A stretch of DNA of 44,543 nt from NCBI GenBank assembly GCA_910592205.1, contig CAJVPJ010000101.1:1-44543 (forward strand), read 5' to 3'. This document shows positions 26,401 through 36,900 of this stretch, piece by piece (within the stretch, counting starts at the first letter, position 1; each line of letters starts with the position of its first letter). The notes beneath the pieces were generated by a model. That model was given only the letters and a program-made list of their open reading frames with translations, had not been told where the DNA came from and searched no databases. This DNA is from Paraglomus occultum (taxonomy: Eukaryota; Glomeromycota; Glomeromycetes; Paraglomerales; Paraglomeraceae). The translations under genes were made by a program, and so were the position numbers.

Positions 26401-27607
26401 GAAAAATTATTAAATGTTTGCCACCAAGGACACACAGTGAAAACCATTACGTTACGAGTCGACGGCAAGACTCGCTCCGTTTTGATAGAATAATAATATT
26501 AACACAACATCTTTAGCTCTCATTCCTTGGTTTTTTCAGTGAACCGTTGTATCATAAACCGACTACCTTAGCGTTTACACCGTTCCATATAGAAACATGA
26601 CACGCTTAACCGAGTAATAACCGTATTCTTCGAATGAGTTATTATCGTCATGTCATTGTTAGAAGAATGTCAATAACCATTTATGATTTACATTTATTGT
26701 CCTTTCGTTCGAACGTATCATTTTCAATAAAGGATCACTTAATATTAATATTAAGCTAATAAAGTTTTCATAACAAAGATAAGCCGAATAAGTTTTTCTC
26801 GACTCGGAAAAAGGTTCGCTTTTATAACTAATTTCTCACTATCGCAATAATCAATAATTCAATAAATGTAAATAAATCGGACTTGGAGTAATACTAGCAC
26901 GATGAAATGGTCTGTTACTAATACAAAAATAATAATAAAGCGACCATTTCACCGAAGTTCTTCTCCTTGCAGCGGGAACGGTCTTGGAAGACCGATTTTC
27001 CCAGACTAAATTGTGCAATCGAAGAGTTTGAGTAATCAGTGGTTACTGCAAACGTAAACTCGCTCGAGCTGTTCAAATAAATAACGGTTGAAGCACCACC
27101 CTCACGTCGACGTCGGATTTTTCTCGTCTGATATCGTTCTTGTGTATACGTTAAAAAGCTGCGTACGCCCTCTATAAAGAAAGATATAAAAGTTAGATGC
27201 CACTACAATTAATACATATAGGAAAGCTGAAAACGAGTAAAGGCGCCCTTACGAGGAGTTAAATCTTCTCTTGCTTATATTAATATTCTCATCCAGGGAA
27301 CTATTGCACCGGTAGTAAGTGAAATAAAGGTTATGCTTTAAGTTAAGACAGGCCAGAAGCTCCACCGTCCAAGCCCTCAGAGCAGGAATGAACAACCAGA
27401 GGTCGGATAAGACTGGTCTTTTAACACGCCACATGTTTGGTGATTACAAGTGGAGCTATGGGGATGATACGTAATAATAATAATAATAATAATAAAAATC
27501 GATCATGTGATTATTACGCCTACATCCTTTTTTTTGATGGCTGTGTGACTCATAATCACGAGTCTGTCGATAAGTTTCAAGTTACTATTTCCATCCCGGA
27601 TATAATC
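26401..27607. other. Spacer and possible leader of the F-box gene
   Basis: No gene is visible. An AAT microsatellite at about 27471-27494 falls just inside the longer possible start of the F-box gene and would encode a run of Asn. Confidence 0.45.
27471..27494. repeat. AAT microsatellite at the start of the F-box frame
   Basis: About eight AAT/ATA units. If the upstream ATG at 27458 is used, they encode an Asn run, so length changes would alter the protein N-terminus without breaking frame. Confidence 0.85.
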
Positions 27608-28657
27608 ATGACTTCCCCTATGCCAACCACGGCTTCATCCTCCGTTGCGTCTTCCCCGACTTCGTTTGTATTTTCATCTACATCTTTACCATTGACGCCA
27701 ACGTCGCCGCTTTCGGTTGGTGTATGCCCATCTCTCCCGATCGACTTGTTTCCACTAATCTTGGAACATCTCAATGACCATCCTCAGGCTCTTTCGCGAT
27801 GCATGCAGGTGAACTGGACGTGGGCACACATGACTGTTTCAATCCTATACAGAAACCCTCTCAAGATAGTAGGACCAGACTCTCATTTTCATCTGATATC
27901 GACTTATCTGGCCTGTATTACCCGCGATGAAAGACAGCGTTTGGTCAATCAACGCATCCGCATCCCTCGCAGGAAGCCGCCAAAATTCAACTACTTTGAA
28001 TATTGCACCAGTTTAGAATTCAGCTACGTCCTCTTTGCCACATCTTCATGGTACATGAATAGTCACAGAAAGATATCTCCAAAGGATGAGCCGGTACTTG
28101 TTAGCAACGTAATAATAAAGTCTGTGATCCGAAGAGCAAAATTTCTCCGCTCATTTTCAACCGGACCTAAAGCGTATAGATTCTCACAGACATTCAAAGA
28201 GATACTGACACTACTTGCAGTAAAGCAAAAGCGATTGGATTTTTTTGGCATAAATGTTGATGTTGATCTGTCTGTAACAGATCCTATTACGCTTCCGGAA
28301 CTTGTTAGCTATTTAATAAAGTCTCAGAATGGTCTGCGCGAGCTCGAAGTGAGGAATGTATCAACCGGATTGGAGGACATTATTAAAGCAATGATAAACC
28401 AGAAGAGAACATTATCGAAATTAAAATTTCACTCCTGTGACTTTCTTACAGTGTATCATCATCATTGGATATACAAATTGGAGAACTTGCAGTCATTGCA
28501 ACTTAATCATTGTAAGAATGTGATAGATTTATCAGCAAAAATTGATCAGACAATGTCACGAGTGGGTGGCGATGATAGGAAATGTTACGAATGGAGTAGA
28601 CGGGCCGAGGTGGTGGGCAATAGAAATGAATGTCATAGACAATTGGAATATGCATAG
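27608..28657 (+). CDS. F-box protein with leucine-rich C-terminal region
   Basis: The open frame encodes 349 residues from ATG 27608; an in-frame ATG at 27458 would add 50 residues including an Asn run. After a Ser/Thr/Pro-rich leader, residues about 42-84 form an F-box: LPIDLFPLILEHL, then LSRCMQVNWTW and a YRNP motif that is common at this point in glomeromycete F-box proteins. F-box proteins bind Skp1 and bring substrates to an SCF ubiquitin ligase. Residues about 210-330 show loosely spaced leucine-rich repeats (ELVSYLIKSQNGLRELEV, LQSLQLNHC), the usual substrate-binding part. The last 35 residues are charged and unlike a repeat, so the array may be truncated by a frameshift. No intron is needed. 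The substrate is unknown. Confidence 0.8.
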   Translation: MTSPMPTTASSSVASSPTSFVFSSTSLPLTPTSPLSVGVCPSLPIDLFPLILEHLNDHPQALSRCMQVNWTWAHMTVSILYRNPLKIVGPDSHFHLISTYLACITRDERQRLVNQRIRIPRRKPPKFNYFEYCTSLEFSYVLFATSSWYMNSHRKISPKDEPVLVSNVIIKSVIRRAKFLRSFSTGPKAYRFSQTFKEILTLLAVKQKRLDFFGINVDVDLSVTDPITLPELVSYLIKSQNGLRELEVRNVSTGLEDIIKAMINQKRTLSKLKFHSCDFLTVYHHHWIYKLENLQSLQLNHCKNVIDLSAKIDQTMSRVGGDDRKCYEWSRRAEVVGNRNECHRQLEYA

Positions 28658-29182
28658 TGGAGGAGCGAGAGTTTCGCGATGATGTCTGTGTAGGTGATAT
28701 GCAATATTTCTTCTCTAAAAAGTTGTGAAAAACGGTATGCAGATTGTTTGGGGGGATTAGTTTCATTTACACCATAACATTTGATGACATTAGTCATACA
28801 CTTTACCTTGGGCTGATATTCAGTCATGTAAACTTGTAATTTAGATTTGGTTTGGGCGTCAATAAATACGAAGATGCTGTAATTCCAAATAATTAAATAA
28901 AAGAGTACTCGGATGATCAGTATTGTACAGTGATTGAAGGCCAAATGTTCGTGTTAAAAAAAAATAGCAATACAATATAGCAATAATAACAATAAGAAAT
29001 CAATTCATAATCCTGCCATCGTTAAATATATATATCTTCCCTATTAAGAGTAAACCCACATCTTTACGAAAATTCGTCTCCCAGGCCTACCACATCAACT
29101 GAATAACAGGGACGGTAGTTCGAAATTCAATGCCAGGTTCTTTCTCACAAACGTCTCAAAAAAGACCACCTTGTATTATTTA
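28658..29182. other. Convergent 3' spacer
   Basis: This lies between the stops of the F-box gene (plus) and the CDC26-like gene (minus). No gene is supported; the minus frames inside are shadows. Confidence 0.45.
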
Positions 29183-29419
29183 TTAAGCCTTCCGAGCGTC
29201 AAACGGCATGCCGCTCTTTGTAAAGTCATTGTTCGAAAGTGACTGTTCATTGACCGAGGAATCTTGAGTGGGCAACGATATTATCTCTCGATCTATTTCA
29301 GTGCCCTTGCGTTTACCCTTAGCAAGCGTTTTCTTCTGTTGATAAAGTTCACGCAGTTTCTCAACGGATTCGACATCCTCTGGTCGTAAATGAATGCGCG
29401 TGGGATTTCGACGAAGCAT
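29183..29419 (-). CDS. CDC26: Anaphase-promoting complex subunit CDC26 (APC12)
   Basis: The frame encodes 78 residues beginning MLRRNPTRIHLRPEDV. This matches the start of CDC26, whose MLRRxPTRxxL segment with an acetylated first Met threads into the TPR superhelix of the APC6/CDC16 subunit and stabilises it. A helical, charged stretch follows (ESVEKLRELYQQKK), then a disordered Ser/Asn-rich tail, as in other family members of about 70 to 120 residues. The frame is open for seven codons upstream without an ATG, which fixes the start at 29419. The role is structural support of the ubiquitin ligase that drives anaphase and mitotic exit. A spliced C-terminal exon cannot be excluded. Confidence 0.9.
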   Translation of the reverse strand: MLRRNPTRIHLRPEDVESVEKLRELYQQKKTLAKGKRKGTEIDREIISLPTQDSSVNEQSLSNNDFTKSGMPFDARKA

Positions 29420-29823
29420 TGTTACTTTACGTGAGAGCAATTTCTTTCGCTAGGAAAAAATGTTGCTCATATCTAGGCAGGTGATAATAATATGTCTTCA
29501 TGACTGCGCCCCACATATGATCTCCGATCATGTGATCGGAAATTACGGGTATCATAGAATACGTATCCTGGGAGTTTATACTATCGTGATGTATAATAAT
29601 AATTCGAAGCGCCGGAAATTCTGGATTTCCACCTCCCTTCTCCTAGGAGACACGAAAATAAACTACTTCCATTGAGCATTGACGCGGTATATTTTGTTAA
29701 TAATGGGCTTATTTGTTGAACGACTCGAAATTTAAAAGTATCAATGTTTGTTGAAAAATTAGGCGAACAACTTAATATTAATGACAGTGAGGGAATTAAC
29801 GAATAGTGGGGAGGATGTTAGTC
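29420..29823. other. Spacer upstream of the CDC26-like gene
   Basis: Promoter side of the small minus-strand gene. No other gene is visible. Confidence 0.45.
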
Positions 29824-30099
29824 TTACACATTTTGTTCATCGTCAGTATAGGTTGGTATTGGGCAAGTAACATTTTTGAATCCATTTCTAACGAATGGGG
29901 CGATATCATGATATTTGAAAGTCCAATAGTTTAGTTCAAGCACTTTATGCGATAATGTGTTTATCTCACGGCTTAATAGATAAAGCAAACTACCATAGAT
30001 GGGTTTTGAATCATTTATAACGATACTGTTTATGTGGTTATCTTTTTGCTTGTTACTGTTAACAGATTGACGTGGAGGAGAAAATGGAGGATATTGCAT
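29824..30099 (-). CDS. Unrecognised ORF, C-terminal peptide shared with 43.7 kb
   Basis: The frame encodes 91 residues and starts inside the kinase relic on the opposite strand, so its first 10 to 15 residues are probably not original. The C-terminal 26 residues, from YHDIAPFVRNGF to PTYTDDE, align with a second minus-strand frame ending at 43727 (YRDIRLFVRNKF to PIYTDNE) with about 17 identities. The likeness ends at or just before both stop codons and is better at the protein than at the DNA level, which suggests past selection on a coding sequence. I do not recognise the family. It is either a truncated gene of a small family or two relics of one mobile or transferred gene. Confidence 0.45.
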   Translation of the reverse strand: MQYPPFSPPRQSVNSNKQKDNHINSIVINDSKPIYGSLLYLLSREINTLSHKVLELNYWTFKYHDIAPFVRNGFKNVTCPIPTYTDDEQNV

Positions 30100-30600
30100 G
30101 TTATCTGTCTAATATCCATTCTATAGGTTTAGTAGTGTGCATTGCGACTTACATGGTGGGAAATATTGTTTTGTACGAGAAGTGGTATAAGACAACACCA
30201 TTCATATGTGATCTGGGTCTTCTCAATCAATCATTCAAGGTGCTTGATCCTTTATTGCACCAACAACATAAACTAGGCTTTAGCGAGCACCTCGTTGTGA
30301 ATAAAGTACCTCACGATCTACCCTTTTATTGCAAGTTTACTCAGAAATCAGATGTGTATCTTTTGGTATAATTATGTATTTGATTGCTACTGGTGAACCA
30401 CCCTTTCAGGATAGACAGTTCGATAGAGTTTTAGTATGCGATATTATGAGCGGATTACGACCATCAATGCCTGATTCCACGTTTACCATAATCACGTCTC
30501 GAGAAGGAGAGTAAATATTCTAGTATGATCTTACTTATCGAGAAATAGCTATTGGATTCAGCTGCAGGTATGAGGACAAATTACAACATTAACATTGTTC
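30055..30600 (+). pseudogene. Decayed kinase-domain fragment of the kinase-like family
   Basis: Similarity to the last exon of the intact gene begins at AACAGATTGACGTGG near 30059 (matching 4247 onward) and covers the catalytic loop, activation segment and C-lobe. The catalytic loop is unrecognisable, ICDLG is kept, about 50 bases are inserted after it, and a frameshift occurs near 30358 before FGIIMYLIATGEPPF. GLRPSMPDS is followed by a deletion. The end, at CTGCAG plus GTATGA near 30573, matches the relic at 14.65 kb. It cannot encode a working kinase. Confidence 0.8.
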
Positions 30601-31884
30601 ATTAATGATTCAAACACTCTTGAATAAATTTGTAATTCGCGGTTCATTTTACAATTCTACCTCTCTTTTAATTAAACATGCTAACATGTCACTCATCTTG
30701 AATTCTTTCATTCGAACATTGGATGGTGGTGTTTAAAACGCGATAGCAGCTTCATGGTTAGAATGCGGCAAGATGCGATAAAGTTGAGCTTGAAATGTTA
30801 TGATGAATGAAAAGTCTGACCGCCTGTAAGAAGTTTATTCTATTGCTTAGAGATGGTATTACGTGATCAACGAACCACTAATATACTCACATCTCTCGAA
30901 GATCTATCGCTATTCTTTTCACGATATTGCAGCCTAGACTTGACGCGTGTAATGATGCAAGTTTAACGCGATAGAACTTGCCATACGCGAATGTGCCAAT
31001 TATATTTGTCAACACGAATAGGAATACCGCGATGGCTGCTTTAATGTAAGCGAGTGTTGGACGTCTGATCGGACGCCAAACTTAATCTTCTGTACTTCTA
31101 CGTAGGAATCTTTAGTATCATCTGAAACTGTTAAATAAACGCAACTTTTCAATTGCTGTAGAGACTTTTCGCTTGTCGATGTGAGAAAAAGGAGCCAACG
31201 ACAATTATTTCGATTACCCTACAACTTTTAATCAATAAACATTTATTTATTAACGTCAAGTGTTAAATGTCGTCATCCAGTGAGCTGAAATAAATCACTG
31301 GCAAAATGCCAGTGCTGTAAAACGCAATAGCCGCGTGAAGAAAACAATGATAAGATGTTTCTTAAACTATTCGTCACCCCGTTCACAGATCGATGTTACC
31401 GCGTTTATTGCTTCTAATTTGACAACTCGTATGAAAGCACATAGAACTGATTCGACGAACAAAAAGGAAAAATTACGCAAATCGATCACAAACGTGTGGA
31501 GATATGAATTTTTTAAAGTTTACGTTGACAAAAATGTTAATATTAACGAAACTTTTCACACGTTTTCGAGACCTTGGGTTGAAAACCTGACTTAACCTTT
31601 ACTAGTTATATTAATATTTAGGACAATCACGAAGAAAGGCCAAACAAGCGAAACCAATATCTGATCACTTTTTTCCTATATGAGAAACTCAACATGATAT
31701 GTCAAACCCAACATGATATGTCACTAGACTGCAGCTTGTTAAAAAAAACACGGCGCAAAAAGTCTATTTCTGTATTTACATTACGTGGTCAACACACGAA
31801 AACGTTGTTTCTCTGAGTAAAATTCCAATTATGTGTCCCTCTTGTAATATTCTGGTGACATGATTCATGAAGCTGACGAGGTTT
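30601..31884. other. Spacer with a short tandem duplication
   Basis: No gene is supported. A tandem pair CAACATGATATGTCA occurs at about 31691-31722. The frame at 31335-31595 has no recognised features and starts without an ATG in context. Confidence 0.45.
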
Positions 31885-31887
31885 TTC

Positions 31888-31952
31888 GTCGACTACATAC
31901 CGCCCCGCGAGAGCGGGAAGCGGTGCCCGCTAACTACACCACAGACGCCCAC
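31888..31952 (-). ncRNA. tRNA-Glu-like relic
   Basis: Read on the minus strand, the segment has TGGTGTAGTTAGC, very close to the A-box and D-arm of eukaryotic tRNA-Glu, then CCCGCTCTCGCGGG, which looks like the Glu(CTC) anticodon arm with about three loop bases missing. The T-arm is poor: only TAGTCGAC recalls the B-box. The acceptor ends do not pair well. It lies just beyond the Nem1-like stop. I read it as a decayed tRNA or a tRNA-derived repeat head, not a working gene. Confidence 0.3.
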
Positions 31953-32021
31953 GTACGTACTGCCAACCTCGGAAAGGAAGTCCGGAATCGTTCCAGATAC
32001 TCTTTCTTGACTCCTTTGCTG

Positions 32022-33429
32022 TCATATGTATGTTGCAAGCGAAAGAACAGATCTAACATCTTCTGTAAATCGGAGAGCGTCCAAAAACGGAAGCAAATCC
32101 AAAAGGGCTTCATCATTTGGGTCACTCACCCAGCCTTCAATCGGTATACCGTTTTCTGTCACATAGCAAAGAGATTATAGATAACTTTCGAATAATATAA
32201 CAATATGACAAAACTAATCAATGATTAAGACCAAGTTACCTTGATGCAGTGAATAAGATATCGAACTGTTATCAATAAGACACACTTTCGAAAGATCATT
32301 CTCGACCAAAGTCAAATCTTTTACGTATGTTCCACCCCGTTGTATGCAAGACTTTAATAATAAAGACATGATTTGTTTGGTTTTAGTTTTTTCGAGTTAA
32401 TATACGGATAAAACACTATTTTACGTCTACGAACTGAATAGCGCTATAGATCAACGGTCTTGGTCAGTCCCATTTGCAAGTAAATAGCAAAAGCTTTTTC
32501 GCAGCAAGGAAACTTTTAAAAACCAGTTGAAATATGTGCTAATAGTTCTAATGTAGCCGTGTAATTCACAAAAGTTGAATAAAGTATTTCTAACCTGACG
32601 GAAAAACCGTTTTGTTATCAAGTTTTTGTCTGGATCCAACCAATCGATTACTGGATCTGCGTATTCCGGCATAGAGGCAGTAAAGATAACCACTTTGTAC
32701 CATTCAGCGACCTAAATTAATAAAACCAATGATGAGTTTTCCGAAACAAAACGAGACAAATAACTAGCTATTCTGCATAGGTTCGTATCTACGAGTTTAT
32801 TTCTACAGAACGGATTAAATTCGCAATAAAATACCTACTTTCATTAAGAAATAGTCCACATGGGGTCGTTTATGAACGTAATAGAGACATGCATGACTAT
32901 CAACCATAACCTCAAGCATATGCGCGTTGTCTGAACCTCTCACTGTCGAATGTATTAGGGTTTCGTCCAAGTCCAGGATTAATGTCTTGGTTTTTGCGAA
33001 TGCAGGAAACGACGTGCTGGGTATGGAGGAAGCCAAAGTGGCCTGTCTATGCTGACCTTTCGCACGAGTCGAAGAGTGTTTTGTAACGCTGGTTACTGTT
33101 GAAGAGGACGAAATCTGCTGATCTTGTCTCCTTGACCTGATCCTCGGGGATCGGCGCGGTGTGTCAACAGCATATGCTCGCCTATCGTTTTCGCCATTAT
33201 TAATGTTAGAATAGGCGGTATTGCTATTGCTACCCTTGCTATTTTCAGCCGGTGACAAGATATACGGTGTGTAGCTGCTGGAGGCCAGGTTCTGTAGTTG
33301 CTCGGTTACTTTACGGAAACTATTTATGAGGAAGGAATACATGGTTGTCCAGTATAGTACAAGAAAGGATGGAGATGTTGTTGGCGAAGAGGTTGTCAAG
33401 TATTCAGTTACGTTATTATTGTCATTCAT
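32022..33429 (-). CDS. NEM1: Nem1/CTDNEP1 (Dullard)-type HAD phosphatase
   Basis: Four minus-strand exons, 33429-32839, 32711-32595, 32351-32240 and 32155-32022, join to 317 residues. The C-terminal half is an FCP1/NIF phosphatase domain with the catalytic DLDET at 153-157, followed by [37 protein letters not shown] and CLIDNSS, and it ends shortly after [19 protein letters not shown]. This order is that of Nem1, which with Spo7 dephosphorylates lipin/Pah1 at the nuclear envelope and so steers phosphatidate toward storage lipid. A hydrophobic stretch at about 21-38 ([18 protein letters not shown]) is the expected membrane anchor. Residues 80-130 are a basic, Ser-rich linker. The frame is open upstream of the chosen ATG for about 60 codons with no ATG, so a 5' exon is possible. 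Lipid storage is prominent in mycorrhizal fungi, which makes this a relevant regulator. Confidence 0.93.
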
Positions 33430-35787
33430 TTTATTTGCGCCTTCATATCTTTTACGGTGGTATCGCTTTCTTTTTTTTTCTTGAATGTGTGTTTGGAACG
33501 TTACGTTTTCAAATAACTGACCATAAGGTGTTCTTATGCAATTCGCGGAATCTTCCACAAATACTATTATGGCAAATACATTCGATAAAGTAAGGTAGAA
33601 AAAATTCAGGGGCAGTCACAATTGTACTACTATGAGTATAAGCAAGCAATATGCACAATTACATTTGTGGGGCTCATCTTATTAATATCACGGTAAACTT
33701 TGAAATACCGATAGCTTTGTTCTCTATCAATTTCCGAGAAACCGGCTTTTTTGTTCGTAAAACCGACATTGACACAGAATTACAGGCGTAGCATATGTCT
33801 TTAATTCTTATTGGTCATCGTAAATTAATTATAAACATAAATAATAATAATAATAATGGCAATCTTAATCTGTAGATATCGATGATTAGGAGAAAGTTTT
33901 GTTTTTCCATACTCTTTGCAAAACGAGGGGGGAAAAAAGAGGCCTTGACAAGACAAATTCCGCCTTGTTAGAAAAGGCCAAACCTAGGCTAATATCGAAG
34001 CTACATGTTTTTCCGTTTGATAAATTTCCGGGACGCCCACCATTTCGCATATCACAGTATTAATAAGCATACAAACACAAATATAAATTAATTAATTAAA
34101 ACGCCATATCCAAAAAACCAATAACGTGTCCACCCGAGAAAGAAATTTTGGGGTCGCAATCAGCAATAGTCAAGAAGGGGACTGTTGTTAATAAATTATA
34201 ATAAAGTTCACTGGCCAGTTTGGCATTCGCTTTTCAGCAGAAATTCTAATGTTGGATCAAATAATAAAAGTTTGTTAATCCCAAAATATAACTTTTTTTC
34301 TTGAGATGTCCCCGTGTGTTACGATGAAGTATTGCATTCTCGTGAGATTTTCGTTGATTATCAAAGTGTTGCCAATCGTCAATCGACAACGTTGCGCATG
34401 TTGCCGTTCTGAGAAGTCTTGTCATAGTACAGTTACCAACATTATACTGTTAGAATAAATTTACATCATTCAAACTAAGACAATACTGAAGAGCGGGATT
34501 AACAATCAAGCGAACGTTAACTCGGTTTCCATACACGTGCTACAGCCCGCAATTTCTGGAGGGCCCACGCCTTTTTATCGATTATCTTGTACTACTGTCT
34601 TTTATCGCAATATTATAAATGACCGTCATTTTAATTTATTCGCGTACTATCTACCAGGTAACCTGCCAAGTCGCCGTCTTTTTTCCGCACTTCAGCGAGA
34701 TTACAGGTTTAACTTTGCCTCAACACATGTGGTAACTTGTCGAGTCAATTGGATAACTTTTTTTGCACTGTTACGGTCAGCTAAAATGGCAATATTATGT
34801 TACTCAATGGCCGAAACTAGTCTAATTATGGACAATAAACTCGTTGCAGTATATTGTGAAAAAGAATCCATTCTAGTGATTGTAGCAAAGCCATGTAACC
34901 GTTTAGTTAAAGATCGAATAGCGTTCTCATGTCAGTCAGTCAGTCAGTTAGTTGACCGGAACTGGTTCAATCAATATTGTACGACAACGGGTACCAAGAG
35001 ACTTGTATGTATAGTCGACCGATGTTGAAAATCAAAGGATTACAAACATTGCATGACAGCACGTAAATGAAACAGATTGCTCTTAAAGTAATCTAATATT
35101 TATTGTTACTGGTAGTACATTCAGTATCGGCCATATCCCAATCGTATTAATTAATATATGAGAACGACAAATCATTATAAGCATAAAAATGAACTTTCCC
35201 CCGCAATTGCACTCCCCTGCATTTAATCTTAGCCCCCAATAAGAATATATGAATATAAAGCTACCGCAGTTTTGTTTACAAATAGCGTTTACAATTACCT
35301 TGATAGTGACGTATTCATAAATGTAGACAGTTTTAAGTAAATGTGTGTCAACGTGGATAACAGAACAATATTATATTGCTTAGATAAATTTGTAAGCATC
35401 GCTAAAATATTATCTAGTCGTCGGTCCGCAAGCAGCATAGAGCATCGTAGTGTTTTCATAAAAATTATTTGTTCCTTAGATTTATTGATAAACGAATACT
35501 GCATTTACGCTGAACGTATATTATTGACTCTTCCTATATGGAACAAACTTGTCCAGTAAGTATTTTGGCAATAGTTGTTTTTTTGGTTGCAAAAACGCGT
35601 TTACTCATTAAGACGCAGTACCGCGACACACAGTGGACCATCAAACTAATCCAGCAGTAAAGAACCGATGGCAAATCGAAGACGACATTAATAATACGAT
35701 GGTGTAATCGTAAGTACTTAAAGACCCCAGTATAAAGATTACAAACTTGTACATTATGAGTTTATCTGGCAATTTCGCTCCATTCAG
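33430..35787. other. Intergenic region, no gene supported
   Basis: It contains an AAT microsatellite at about 33839-33857 and a CAGT repeat at about 34934-34953. The 163-codon frame at 34537-35028 starts at GTG and has no recognisable domain. A possible upstream exon of the following gene (about 35635-35700) is discussed there. Confidence 0.45.
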
Positions 35788-36787
35788 TTTGTTCTTCCTC
35801 GGAAGCATTTTGGATCACAGGCTCGAAAATCTCTACTCCCGTGATGTTTGACTCGAAAGATAAGGGCGTACTGGATGAACTTTGGTTACCATTCGTCAAC
35901 GGAACAGTTTTTGTTACAAAGATCGATCCATGTGACTACGCTGCGTGTGTCCCAACGTAAGGAAGTAATCAATTGATTATTTGATTTGGACCATAATTAA
36001 CGCACGACACAATTTATCGCGCACGAACATTGTTTCAATATCATCCGCGCGTCATGTATAAGTCAACATTTCATACCTGTACAGTATAGTTTTTAGCTCC
36101 AAGAGATCTTTTTACTAACAATCTTTGTTTTAACCGCTGGACAAATAATAATGTTCACAATACTCTAACAAATGTATGGGAATCACAATGCACTATGATG
36201 TAACCGTACGACACATTGCAAATCGATTTCCCTGCATAACACAGTTTTTCTCGCGTACAAGATGCATGCAAATTTATATCATGTATATCATTGAGACAGA
36301 GACGTTGTCTATCTCTTCTCCAATCAAAGTTTTCTGCTTCAGTTACATTTCATGGTTAAAACTATGTTATTTTTGTTGTATTGAATACTGCGGAAATGCC
36401 AAAAAACTCAAAATCAATCAGTCGACACCCGTTCGAGTAGATGCGCGCGTTTTCGTGATATTCACATTTGTTACCGCTTTTGCAGGCCACATTATGTTTT
36501 AATGTCAAAGACAGAAACCTTCCAAGCTCGTATACGGCCATATTCCCAAGATCTATCTCTTACCCCAAACTCCGCCTCAAAATCAGCGGCATTAATGGTA
36601 ACGCTTTATTGGAGAAAGGAGAACTTCAAGAGTAAGTCTTGTGATAAAATATGTTTTCGTCTGACTCTTGCGCGTTTCATCTCCCCATTGAGACACAAAG
36701 TAAAACACATTAAAGAATTAATCTTAAATAGCATATTATACAATCATGTCATGTTTGTCTTCTACAGGTATATTTTTTTTGTCATAA
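35788..36787 (+). CDS. Unrecognised spliced gene, 5' end uncertain
   Basis: Three segments read as joined exons: 35788-35956, 36486-36631 and 36768-36787. The first border is AC|GTAAGG to AG|GCCACAT, which keeps frame, and the second is AAG-A|GTAAGT to CTACAG|GT, giving a stop soon after. The joined peptide of about 111 residues includes EAFWITGSKISTPVMFDSKD, LWLPFVNGTVFVTKIDP, CDYAACVPTPHYVLMSKTE and SALMVTLYW-like wording. It has the composition of a folded globular protein, but I do not recognise the family. A preceding exon near 35635-35700 reads DHQTNPAVKNRWQIEDDIN and looks coding, yet no splice choice I tried links it in frame, and an ATG split by an intron (A|TG at 35634) is one possibility. 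It may be a full gene with a misread border or a decaying one. It is convergent with TAF6, with 113 bases between the stops. Confidence 0.55.
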
Positions 36788-36900
36788 GAGTGGGTGAGAT
36801 AATTTCACTAGTACTCTTGTAAACCGACATCACGTGTTATCACATCAATAAATTGATCAAAAATCTTTATTTTGACCAACGTCCAAATATACACCAAATT

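Noticed and set aside
34537-35028. 163-codon plus-strand frame
   Set aside because: It begins at GTG with no early ATG, shows no domain or motif, contains a CAGT simple repeat, and its composition looks like translated spacer.
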